From: Anaerolineae bacterium
GTDB lineage: Bacteria > Chloroflexota > Anaerolineae > JAAYZQ01
Direction: 5' to 3'
Length of the DNA: 11,706 nt
NCBI GenBank assembly: GCA_016929795.1
Contig: JAFGIA010000435.1
Location: 1-11,706, forward strand
The position numbers were made by a program, and so were the translations under genes. The notes below the pieces were generated by a model that was not told the origin of the DNA, searched no databases, and saw nothing but the letters and a program-made list of their open reading frames with translations. Within the stretch, counting starts at the first letter, position 1, and each line of letters opens with the position of its first letter. Shown piece after piece: positions 1 through 5,653 of this stretch.

Positions 1-130
1 AAACGCGGCGTATGCCCCACCTGCTGGGGGAAAACGCCTTCTGTGGGCGCCATTCCCACCACAAAAGGTAGTTCGCCAACAGTCTCCCTGGAGGTGCGTT
101 GCACGTGGGCACCCCACTGCCAGCCCGGCG
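1..130. other. Upstream spacer without a recognisable gene
   Basis: No open frame here looks like a protein, and no tRNA or rRNA is recognisable. A short inverted repeat (CCCCA at 15-19 with TGGGG at 25-29) is followed by AAAA, so it is not a terminator for plus-strand transcription. The sequence may contain upstream control elements for the kinase promoter that begins at 131, but nothing specific can be supported. Confidence 0.5.
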
Positions 131-159
131 GTGACAAATGGGCAGGAGGATGGTATAAT
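131..159 (+). promoter_or_regulatory. Sigma-70-type promoter of the ROK kinase gene
   Basis: A -35 element GTGACA (131-136, one mismatch to TTGACA) and a perfect -10 element TATAAT (154-159) are separated by exactly 17 bp. A TG dinucleotide one base before the -10 (151-152) makes it an extended -10 promoter. Transcription would start near 166, giving a leader of about 23 nt that includes the AGAGAGG ribosome binding site upstream of the GTG start at 189. The spacing and match are good enough that chance is unlikely, but this is a sequence reading only. Confidence 0.8.
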
Positions 160-188
160 GAAAGGACCTGAAGAAGAGAGGTGTCACG

Positions 189-1151
189 GTGACAGACGCG
201 GTGATCGCGATTGACCTGGGGGGGACGCGCATACGGACGGCGCTGGTGGACGCCGGGTACAGGATCGTGGCGCGGCACGAAGAGGCGACGCTGCCGGAGC
301 GGGGGCCCGAGGACCTGGTGGGGCGCGTGGCGGCCGCGGCCGCGCGCCTGACGGCAGAGCACGCGGTCACCCCGGCACAGGTCGTCGGCGTTTCGGCATT
401 GGGTCCCCTCGATGCCAGGCGAGGGGTGATCGTGTCGGCGCCCAACCTGCCGGGATGGCGCGATGTGCCGTTCGGCGCCATGCTGAGCAGCGCGCTCGAC
501 CGCCAGGTGGTGACGGGCAACGATGCCAATGTGGCAGCCCTGGCCGAGCAACGGCTGGGCGCCGGCCGCGGGCACGACAACGTGCTCTATCTCACGGTCA
601 GCACGGGGGTGGGGGGCGGTGTGATTGCCAACGGCAGGCTGGTAGAAGGGCAAGGGTTTGGGGGCGAGGTGGGGCACATGACGGTGGACCCGGATGGGCC
701 TGTGTGCAACTGTGGCAACAGGGGGTGCCTCGAAGCGCTGGCCTCGGGAACGGCCATCGCACGCCGCGCGTGCGCGATGGTGGAAGCAGGGGCGCGTACG
801 GCTATCGCGGAGCTGGCCCGGGGAGATGTGGCGGCTATCGACGCCCGGCTGGTACACCAGGCGGCACGGCAGGGCGACGTAGTGGCCATCGACATCTTTC
901 GGCAAGCGGGTGTGGCGCTCGGCACGGCGATCGCCAGCCTGATGTACCTGTTGAACCCCTCGATCGTTATCATGGGGGGCAGCGTGATGCTGGCAGGCGA
1001 CCTGCTGCAGGTGCCGATGAACGCGACGCTGCGCAAGCGCGTGCCGGCGCTCTACTGGGAAACGTGCCCGATCGTGCCGGCGGCGCTCGGCGCCGACGTT
1101 GGCCTGATCGGTGCTGCGATCGTGGCCCGCGACAGGCTGGCGCAGGAGTAA
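189..1151 (+). CDS. ROK-family sugar kinase (glucokinase-like)
   Basis: A 320-residue ROK-family protein, probably an ATP-dependent cytoplasmic hexose kinase that phosphorylates glucose or a related sugar such as an N-acetylated hexosamine. Visible motifs in order: DLGGT phosphate-binding loop (9-13), the catalytic Asn-Asp pair (111-112) in GNDANVAALAE, the second phosphate loop STGVGGG (138-144), sugar-contacting E160-V-G-H163, the ROK zinc site formed by H163 with C173, C175 and C180, and an MGG adenosine motif near 262-264. Length is normal for the family. Translation starts at GTG 189, placed 7 nt after AGAGAGG; the nearby GTG at 181 is in another frame and hits a stop at once. The gene stands alone on the plus strand with its own promoter and converges on the minus-strand cluster, so it is not part of the acetyl-CoA pathway unit. 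Substrate specificity cannot be told from sequence; some ROK proteins are regulators, but there is no DNA-binding N-terminus here. Confidence 0.93.
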   Translation: MTDAVIAIDLGGTRIRTALVDAGYRIVARHEEATLPERGPEDLVGRVAAAAARLTAEHAVTPAQVVGVSALGPLDARRGVIVSAPNLPGWRDVPFGAMLSSALDRQVVTGNDANVAALAEQRLGAGRGHDNVLYLTVSTGVGGGVIANGRLVEGQGFGGEVGHMTVDPDGPVCNCGNRGCLEALASGTAIARRACAMVEAGARTAIAELARGDVAAIDARLVHQAARQGDVVAIDIFRQAGVALGTAIASLMYLLNPSIVIMGGSVMLAGDLLQVPMNATLRKRVPALYWETCPIVPAALGADVGLIGAAIVARDRLAQE

Positions 1152-1170
1152 GAGAGCCGCGGCGGTTTGC

Positions 1171-1371
1171 TCATCCCCCGCCGATGATGTGAATAACTTG
1201 CACCTCGTCGCCGTCGGCGACGGGGTGGGTGGCATGTTGTTCGAGGGGCACCAACTTGCCGTTGATCGAGACGACGACATAGTGGTGGGTGAAATTGCAG
1301 GCGGCGAGGACGTCGTCGACGGTCATCCCCTCACGCCAGTCCACGTCCCACTTGTTGTTCACGCGGATCAT
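1171..1371 (-). CDS. thiS: ThiS/MoaD-like sulfur carrier protein
   Basis: A 66-residue ubiquitin-fold sulfur carrier. The length, the middle segment VSINGKLVPLEQHATHPVAD, the DGDEV turn and the C-terminal IIGGG tail match ThiS; the tail glycine is the residue that is adenylylated and converted to thiocarboxylate. Family knowledge offers two jobs: sulfur donor for the thiamin thiazole ring, or a MoaD-like donor of the dithiolene sulfurs of the metallopterin. Its position just downstream of the AOR gene on the same strand favours the second, because AOR needs a tungsten/molybdenum bis-pterin cofactor; this is inference. No ThiF/MoeB activating enzyme is in the window. The ATG at 1371 has only a distant purine-rich site (AAAGGG about 13 nt upstream), so initiation may be weak. 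Its stop lies 19 bp from the stop of the convergent kinase. The symbol reflects family resemblance, not proven function. Confidence 0.85.
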   Translation of the reverse strand: MIRVNNKWDVDWREGMTVDDVLAACNFTHHYVVVSINGKLVPLEQHATHPVADGDEVQVIHIIGGG

Positions 1372-1396
1372 CTGTCCCGCGAAACCCTTTCTATCA

Positions 1397-1475
1397 TATC
1401 ATCTCAATAAAGGGGGAAAGGTTGGGGTGTGTGCGGTGCCCGCACACACCCCAACCCCCGATTGTTGAGCAGATG
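1397..1475. repeat. Palindromic intergenic element with a 17-bp perfect hairpin
   Basis: The core 1420-1456 is a perfect 17-bp inverted repeat (GGTTGGGGTGTGTGCGG and its complement) around a 3-nt loop (1437-1439). Read on the minus strand the hairpin is followed by CTTTCCCCCTTTATT, a weak pyrimidine tract, so it could attenuate or terminate transcription leaving the AOR gene, 31 bp after its stop. The outer flanks are also related to each other and to the element at 5408-5486: TATCATCTCAATAA at 1397-1410 is the exact reverse complement of 5472-5485, and both elements carry TTGGGGTG ... CCCCAA around their centres. No flanking target duplication is visible. It is best read as a degenerate member of a dispersed repeat family that may also act as a terminator. 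Confidence 0.7.
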
Positions 1476-1486
1476 TCGTGTAATCG

Positions 1487-3691
1487 TCAGTTTTCGCCGT
1501 TTGTGTGCGCTTTGATCAGGTCGACGACGTCGGGATAGTCGATGCCCAGGGCGCGGACGGTGTCGAGGGTGGGAATGCCTTCCTCGTTCCAGCCACGCCG
1601 CGCATAGACGGCGTCGATCAGCTTTTCGTACTGCTCCTCGCGATGGCGGCGCAGTGCCAGCCGCTTTTCTGTGGTGGGCATGCCCTCCGGGTCGATGCCG
1701 ACGAGATCGCGGAGCTGCTTGTCGTAGCGCTCGGCACGGCTCTCGTACTCGACGTCGGTGACCGGCCCGACGGAGCGGTAGGGGATCGCATCGTGCGCGC
1801 GCCGGCCGTAGCCCATCTTGAGGTTAAAGACGCGCTGGAAGTTGTAGACGACCTCTGATTGGCGGACCAGGTCGTCGCCGGTGTGCACGTCGTCGCGCCC
1901 GGTGACGCTGCGAAAGAGGGCGACGTAATTTTCCACGTGCTCGGGCACCTTGGCCGCCTCGATACCGCTGTAGCGGGTGCGGTTGTCGCCAGGCTCGACG
2001 TCGTTCCAGGGGAGCTTGCACAGCCCGTTCAGGCCGAACCAGGTGCGCCACATGGGAAAGTAGTGGAGCGCCTCAGCCTTGTCCTCAAAGGTGGGGATCT
2101 GGTTGTTGACGGCGTCCATAAAGATCAGCCACGCTTCGTCGTGCTGCGGTCCCTTGTTGGCCAGGCCATAGCCTCCCTGCTGGGCGAGCGACTCTTTGGT
2201 CACGTACTCGCTGTACTCCAACCCCTTGGCTTCCATGCCGATATCCTGGAGGAAGTGGGGGTCGGCACCATAGTCGCGGGCAAAGATCTCTTTCATGCGC
2301 CGGATGCCCTGACCCAGAATGGCGCCAAACCCTTCGCCGCGGCCCATCTGGTGGAGAACCTCGAGCATGGCCTCGCCGTGGCCAAAGTTGAGCTTCAGGC
2401 CGCCTGTCGCCCGGTCATCAATCTGGCCTTCTTCGTAGCACTCCATGGCAAAGGCCATGGCCGTGCCGAAAGAGATGGTGTCGATGCCATAGGTGTCACA
2501 GTAAAAGTTGGCTTCGAGGACGGCGTGCGGATCCCAGATGCCGCAATTGGCGCCGATGCCTGCCACCGTCTCGTATTCAGGGCCATCGACGTTGACCTTC
2601 TGGCCCTGGTAGGGGCCGGTATAGAGCTCGAATCCGCCGGCGAACTTGGCGCAGGCCAGCGTGCAGCCATACCAACAGCCGTCGGGCGCGTCCCAGCTAA
2701 AGTATTTCTGAAAGTGGGGCGAATAGATCTTGGCGGCGTCCGGGTGCGCCCCATAACGGAAATTATGCACCGGCAGGATGTCATAGTCATTCATGATCTT
2801 GGTCAAGTGGTTGGTGCCGTCGAGGCGCATCTGGAACATGATGTCGTCGCGCTCGGCGATCTCGCGCTGCATCCGGGCGCTCGTCTGCTGGATGCGCCCC
2901 AGGTCTGCCGGGTGGTTGCTGTCGCCCGCCAGGCTGGAGTATTTGACGACCAGGGCCTTGACCTTCTTGTGGCGGAGGACGGTGCCGATGCCGCCACGAC
3001 CTGCCTGCTTCAGGCGCACCACCTCACGCTTGCGATCGTAGAAGCTAAAGTTGAGGCAACCCATGAGGGTATGCTCGGCACCGGTGCCTGCCGACACGGC
3101 GCTGATCCCTGCTTTCTCCTTGGGCTTGTCGGCAAAGACGGCGGCCATCTCTTCGGCCAGGATGTGGCTGTTCACAGATTCTTCCGGCGCGGCGAGGATC
3201 TGCACCACGCCCTCGTCACCGTTTATGTAAACAATCACTTCGCGATCGGCAATGCCCTGGACCTCGACAGCATCAAAGCCTGCGAACTTGAGCAGTGGGC
3301 CAAAGTGCCCCCCCACGTTGCTGTCGACAACGGCGCCGGTGAGGGGCGAGATGGTGGCAGCGATCGACTTGCCCGTGCCGGGGTATTGGGTGATGCCGCC
3401 GATGGCACCAGCAGAGATCGTGACTTCATTCTCGGGGCTGTCCCAGCGGGTGTCACCGGTGACGGCGTTCCAGAGTAGCCAGAGGTCGAACCCGCGCCCG
3501 CCGATGAAGGTGCGCTTCATGCGCTCGTCTACAGGCTTGGCGGCAATCGTCCTGGCACCGACATCGACATGCAGTGTCTGGCTGGCGTAGCCTTTTACTA
3601 CCTGAGGGACGTCATAATGGAACTCGGCCAGGACTTGGTGCGCGGCACGGATCTCTTCTACGCGTTCTTGGCTGATTTCACAGCAGGTCAT
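1487..3691 (-). CDS. aor: Aldehyde ferredoxin oxidoreductase family protein (tungsten/molybdenum bis-pterin enzyme)
   Basis: A 734-residue AOR-family enzyme, expected to interconvert aldehydes and carboxylic acids using a W (or Mo) bis-metallopterin and one [4Fe-4S] cluster. Seen: the N-terminal FIGGRGF pterin loop (62-68), the GRGGIGTVLRHKKVKAL segment (231-247), three cluster cysteines C339, C343 and C347, GPEYET (370-375), the first pterin motif DTYGID (399-404) leading into ISFGTAMAFAMECYE, a His in GPQHDEAW (517), and the fourth cluster cysteine in NGLCK (558). Oddities: cysteine spacing is CX3CX3C, not the classical CX2CX3C; the second DXXGLC motif reads GLNGLC, so its Asp is missing; and the protein is longer than the roughly 600-residue archaeal AORs, with about 33 extra N-terminal residues and a long C-terminus ending in the family-typical RGWNEEGIPT region. 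Start at 3691 is supported by AGGAG (3698-3702), which overlaps the stop of the ferredoxin gene upstream, so the two are probably translationally coupled. Substrate is unknown. Confidence 0.9.
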   Translation of the reverse strand: MTCCEISQERVEEIRAAHQVLAEFHYDVPQVVKGYASQTLHVDVGARTIAAKPVDERMKRTFIGGRGFDLWLLWNAVTGDTRWDSPENEVTISAGAIGGITQYPGTGKSIAATISPLTGAVVDSNVGGHFGPLLKFAGFDAVEVQGIADREVIVYINGDEGVVQILAAPEESVNSHILAEEMAAVFADKPKEKAGISAVSAGTGAEHTLMGCLNFSFYDRKREVVRLKQAGRGGIGTVLRHKKVKALVVKYSSLAGDSNHPADLGRIQQTSARMQREIAERDDIMFQMRLDGTNHLTKIMNDYDILPVHNFRYGAHPDAAKIYSPHFQKYFSWDAPDGCWYGCTLACAKFAGGFELYTGPYQGQKVNVDGPEYETVAGIGANCGIWDPHAVLEANFYCDTYGIDTISFGTAMAFAMECYEEGQIDDRATGGLKLNFGHGEAMLEVLHQMGRGEGFGAILGQGIRRMKEIFARDYGADPHFLQDIGMEAKGLEYSEYVTKESLAQQGGYGLANKGPQHDEAWLIFMDAVNNQIPTFEDKAEALHYFPMWRTWFGLNGLCKLPWNDVEPGDNRTRYSGIEAAKVPEHVENYVALFRSVTGRDDVHTGDDLVRQSEVVYNFQRVFNLKMGYGRRAHDAIPYRSVGPVTDVEYESRAERYDKQLRDLVGIDPEGMPTTEKRLALRRHREEQYEKLIDAVYARRGWNEEGIPTLDTVRALGIDYPDVVDLIKAHTNGEN

Positions 3692-3700
3692 CTTTTGCTC

Positions 3701-4090
3701 CTATTCGATCACTTGGACGCTGAGCGCGCCAGCAGGACACTCTTTGACGCATAGGCCGCACGAGATGCACTTGATCGGCTCGACGTAGGCCTCGTGGTAG
3801 AACATGGCAGCCTGCGGGCAAAAGCCGACGCAGGACATGCATCCCACACACTCTTTTTTGTTCAGGCGCACCACGCCGGCCTTGTCGCGCGAGAGGGCGC
3901 CGGTAGGGCACACTTCAATACACTCTCCACACTGGTTACAGACGGCCATGCCCCATTCGGCATTGCCGAGGCTGGTAATGCGAATAGCAGACAGGCCGCC
4001 GTTGATCTCTTTGTACCACGCCATCGAGCAAACGTCTTCGCACAGGTGACATCCAATGCACAGATCGTCGTCGGTAACCAGAACTTTCAT
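3701..4090 (-). CDS. Ferredoxin-like electron-transfer subunit with four [4Fe-4S] motifs, AOR partner
   Basis: A 129-residue iron-sulfur protein with four cysteine sets: C11/C14/C17/C21, C51/C54/C57 with C61-Pro, C81/C84/C87 with C91-Pro, and C108/C111/C114 with C118-Pro. Each is a CxxCxxCxxxC unit, so it can hold four [4Fe-4S] clusters in the manner of HycB/DmsB-type electron-transfer subunits. Similar four-cluster small subunits (AorA) accompany AOR in bacteria such as Aromatoleum and wire the tungsten subunit to an acceptor. The gene ends 9 bp before the AOR start, which supports a two-subunit complex. I place the start at ATG 4090 (MKVLVTDDD), preceded by AAAGGAAG; the open frame runs 36 codons further upstream but that part lacks a ribosome site and any family resemblance. 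No FAD-containing NAD-linked third subunit (AorC-like) is present in the window, so ferredoxin is the likelier redox partner (inference). Confidence 0.9.
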   Translation of the reverse strand: MKVLVTDDDLCIGCHLCEDVCSMAWYKEINGGLSAIRITSLGNAEWGMAVCNQCGECIEVCPTGALSRDKAGVVRLNKKECVGCMSCVGFCPQAAMFYHEAYVEPIKCISCGLCVKECPAGALSVQVIE

Positions 4091-4095
4091 CGTCT

Positions 4096-4103
4096 CTTCC
4101 TTT
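4096..4103 (-). promoter_or_regulatory. Ribosome binding site deciding the ferredoxin start
   Basis: Read on the minus strand this is AAAGGAAG, a few bases upstream of the ATG at 4088-4090. It supports starting the protein at MKVLVTDDD rather than at the upstream in-frame ATG at 4198, which would add 36 residues unlike any ferredoxin. Confidence 0.7.
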
Positions 4104-4146
4104 CGATCATGGTCAGACTTGTTTCCACACCTTTTACCCGGCACAC

Positions 4147-4190
4147 GCCTCGAAAGAGGCAAACAGAAGCTCCCGCCAGGGCGGCGAGAG
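4147..4190 (-). terminator. Paired hairpins after the lipoprotein gene, possible weak terminator
   Basis: An 8-bp stem with one G-U pair (4170-4177 with 4183-4190, loop of 5) lies 28 bp after the lipoprotein stop and is followed on the minus strand by CTTCTGTTTG, which is only partly T-rich. A second 5-bp hairpin with a four-base loop (4147-4151 with 4156-4160) follows. Together they could end or thin out transcription before the ferredoxin-AOR pair, but the weak T-tract means read-through from the lipoprotein promoter is also plausible. Confidence 0.4.
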
Positions 4191-4217
4191 TCAAGCAAAC
4201 CAGCACACAGGGGGATG

Positions 4218-5375
4218 TTAACCCTCGTTCGCGTCGGTGATGGTGATCAGGACTGAAGTCAGGCCGGTCTCGTCATCGGTGTTGATCATCAAGCTGGCAG
4301 TGCGGCTGTCCTTGGTGTACTCGAGCATGTAGAGGCCGGACATTTCTTCAAAGCTCGTCTCGGTCCAGCCATTGGTGGGCATCTCGGCCTGGTAGAATGC
4401 AGCGACCACGTCGGGCGTGCTGGGCGAGTTGAAGGTGATCATCCCGAACATGTTGGAGGTATCCTGGGCGTCGGCAGGCACAGGCACATCCTCTGGCAGG
4501 CTTCCGGCGGCGGTGGCTTCTTCAGGCACCTGGATGTCGATCGGGGCGTTCACATCGGACATCTCGAAGGCGATCTCCATGCGTCCCTGCTCGAGGGGCT
4601 CGGACTCGGCGCCAAGATCAGCCATGAGGTTCTCGCCGGAAAAGACGACGTTCATAAAGAGGATATAGTTGCCATCGGTCGCGACATAGAGGTCACCGAT
4701 TGCCTCGTCGATGTCGCCGATCTCGGCCAGTTGCTCGGCCGTCATGCACGCCTCCATATCTGCCTGGTTGAGGGTCCAATGGTAGGCGTCGATGCCCTTG
4801 TACTCGGTCGTGCCCTGGCTCTCCCAACCACAGGTATCCCCCAGGACATCGTCAGGGTTGATGACCATGGCGTCATTGCTGATCTCTTCGGTGGCGGGCA
4901 TGCTGAGCCACTCGTCGCCAAACAAGACGTACGACATGTCGCCGACCTGGTACATCTCGATAGAGTCCATGCCCTCCTCTTCTTCCATGCCGGTGCCGGA
5001 CATGACGATATGCTGTGCCGGCGGATCGGCGGTATACTCGATGAGGAGATCGATGACCTCATCGACCTGTTCACCCGCCGAGAAGCCTGATATGGCCACG
5101 CGCATCGTGGAGCGATAGCTGGAGAACTGGCTCGGATCCGCCAGATTTTCCAGGTCAATGTCCTCGAGGGGCAGCGCTGTCGGCGCCGGGGGCTCGGTTG
5201 GTGCCGGGGGCTCTGTCGGGAGTGGCGTGTTGGTGGGCTTGGCTGCCGGTGCCGCCGGGGCCTGGGTAGCTGCCTCGGGGGCTGCCGGCTCGGGTTCATC
5301 GCCGCCGCAGGCGACAAGTGTCAGAGCCAGGGCCAACACGAGGATCAAGGTAAATATCCACTTTCTGTTGCGCAT
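4218..5375 (-). CDS. Secreted lipoprotein of unknown function (LppX/LolA-like fold suspected)
   Basis: A 385-residue protein. Residues 1-23 form a lipoprotein signal: a basic start (MRNRKW), a hydrophobic stretch and a lipobox LVAC with the lipidated Cys at 23. Residues 24-68 are a low-complexity Ala/Pro/Thr/Glu linker with a tandem six-residue repeat. Residues about 72-290 resemble lipid-binding or lipoprotein-sorting folds of the LppX/LolA kind (many short beta-like segments, phrases such as YQVGDMSYVLFGDEWLSM); C182 and C210 could form a disulfide outside the cytoplasm. Residues about 293-383 form a second small domain with AAFYQAEMPTNGWTET. The start at 5375 has AGGAG 8-9 nt upstream. It lies between the acs and AOR modules with its own promoter and leader, so a direct metabolic link is not shown. 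The gene is intact; the fold assignment is a guess from pattern, while the lipoprotein call is firm. Confidence 0.82.
   Translation of the reverse strand: MRNRKWIFTLILVLALALTLVACGGDEPEPAAPEAATQAPAAPAAKPTNTPLPTEPPAPTEPPAPTALPLEDIDLENLADPSQFSSYRSTMRVAISGFSAGEQVDEVIDLLIEYTADPPAQHIVMSGTGMEEEEGMDSIEMYQVGDMSYVLFGDEWLSMPATEEISNDAMVINPDDVLGDTCGWESQGTTEYKGIDAYHWTLNQADMEACMTAEQLAEIGDIDEAIGDLYVATDGNYILFMNVVFSGENLMADLGAESEPLEQGRMEIAFEMSDVNAPIDIQVPEEATAAGSLPEDVPVPADAQDTSNMFGMITFNSPSTPDVVAAFYQAEMPTNGWTETSFEEMSGLYMLEYTKDSRTASLMINTDDETGLTSVLITITDANEG
5179..5214 (-). repeat. 18-bp tandem repeat coding for a Pro-rich linker
   Basis: Two consecutive 18-bp units (5179-5196 and 5197-5214) differ at three bases and encode the repeated hexapeptide in PTEPPAPTEPPAPT of the lipoprotein. 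In-frame unit loss or gain would change linker length without breaking the gene. Confidence 0.75.
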
Positions 5376-5399
5376 CTAGTAGGTCTCCTTTTTGTTTAC

Positions 5400-5494
5400 T
5401 GACTACCGTATCCTCTCAAAAGTTGGGGTGGAATGTAGGGCGGATGGGCAATCGGCCCTACATGCCCCAAGTTATTGAGATGATACTGACTACC
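5400..5494. mobile_element. MITE-like 79-bp palindrome flanked by 8-bp direct repeats
   Basis: An imperfect palindrome spans 5408-5486, starting GTATC and ending GATAC. The outer arms (5408-5428 and 5465-5486) pair apart from a few mismatches and one offset base, and the inner arms ATGTAGGGC (5433-5441) and GCCCTACAT (5455-5463) pair perfectly around a 13-nt loop. Immediately outside lie identical 8-mers TGACTACC (5400-5407 and 5487-5494), the pattern of a target-site duplication left by insertion. The element has no coding capacity, so it would have to be moved by a transposase elsewhere. It sits between the lipoprotein promoter and start codon. A related, more degraded element lies at 1397-1475. 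Alternative: a REP-like hairpin or leader structure whose direct repeats are coincidental. Confidence 0.6.
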
Positions 5495-5512
5495 GATCGA
5501 AACGGTCACAAG

Positions 5513-5541
5513 ATGGTAGCACAGTAGGCAGGGTTTGTCAA
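5513..5541 (-). promoter_or_regulatory. Promoter of the lipoprotein gene (possibly also ferredoxin-AOR)
   Basis: On the minus strand a perfect -35 TTGACA (5536-5541) and a -10 TACCAT (5513-5518) are separated by exactly 17 bp, with TG one base before the -10. The predicted start is near 5506, giving a leader of about 130 nt that contains the 79-bp palindrome. The octamer GCTACCAT overlapping the -10 (5513-5520) recurs just upstream of the -35 (5544-5551). The promoter falls just after the acs terminator, which separates the two transcription units. Confidence 0.72.
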
Positions 5542-5590
5542 AAATGGTAGCGGGTACTGCCCTGGCGCGCGAGGATGAATGGTGGATTGT

Positions 5591-5620
5591 AAAAGAGGGC
5601 CCCACTTCCGTAGGGCCCTC
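5591..5620 (-). terminator. Rho-independent terminator of the acs operon
   Basis: A perfect 8-bp GC-rich stem, GAGGGCCC (5595-5602) with GGGCCCTC (5613-5620), around a 10-nt loop, is followed on the minus strand directly by TTTTAC. It lies 33 bp after the acsE stop, so it most likely ends the acsD-acsC-acsV-acsE transcript. Confidence 0.85.
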
Positions 5621-5653
5621 GATCGGGTACGACGATTTGTTGCAGCGATGAGA

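Noticed and set aside
455..1192. A 245-codon frame overlapping the ROK kinase on the same strand
   Set aside because: It is Arg/Gly-rich low-complexity sequence in the +2 frame; the kinase frame holds all conserved motifs.
1859..3478. A 539-codon plus-strand open frame opposite the AOR gene
   Set aside because: It lies wholly antisense to a gene with clear AOR motifs, has a biased Val/Ala/Gly/His/Asp composition typical of antisense GC-rich DNA, and shows no recognisable domain.
4091..4198. A 36-residue N-terminal extension of the ferredoxin
   Set aside because: It contains the spacer hairpin region, lacks a ribosome site and family similarity, while the ATG at 4090 has AAAGGAAG upstream.
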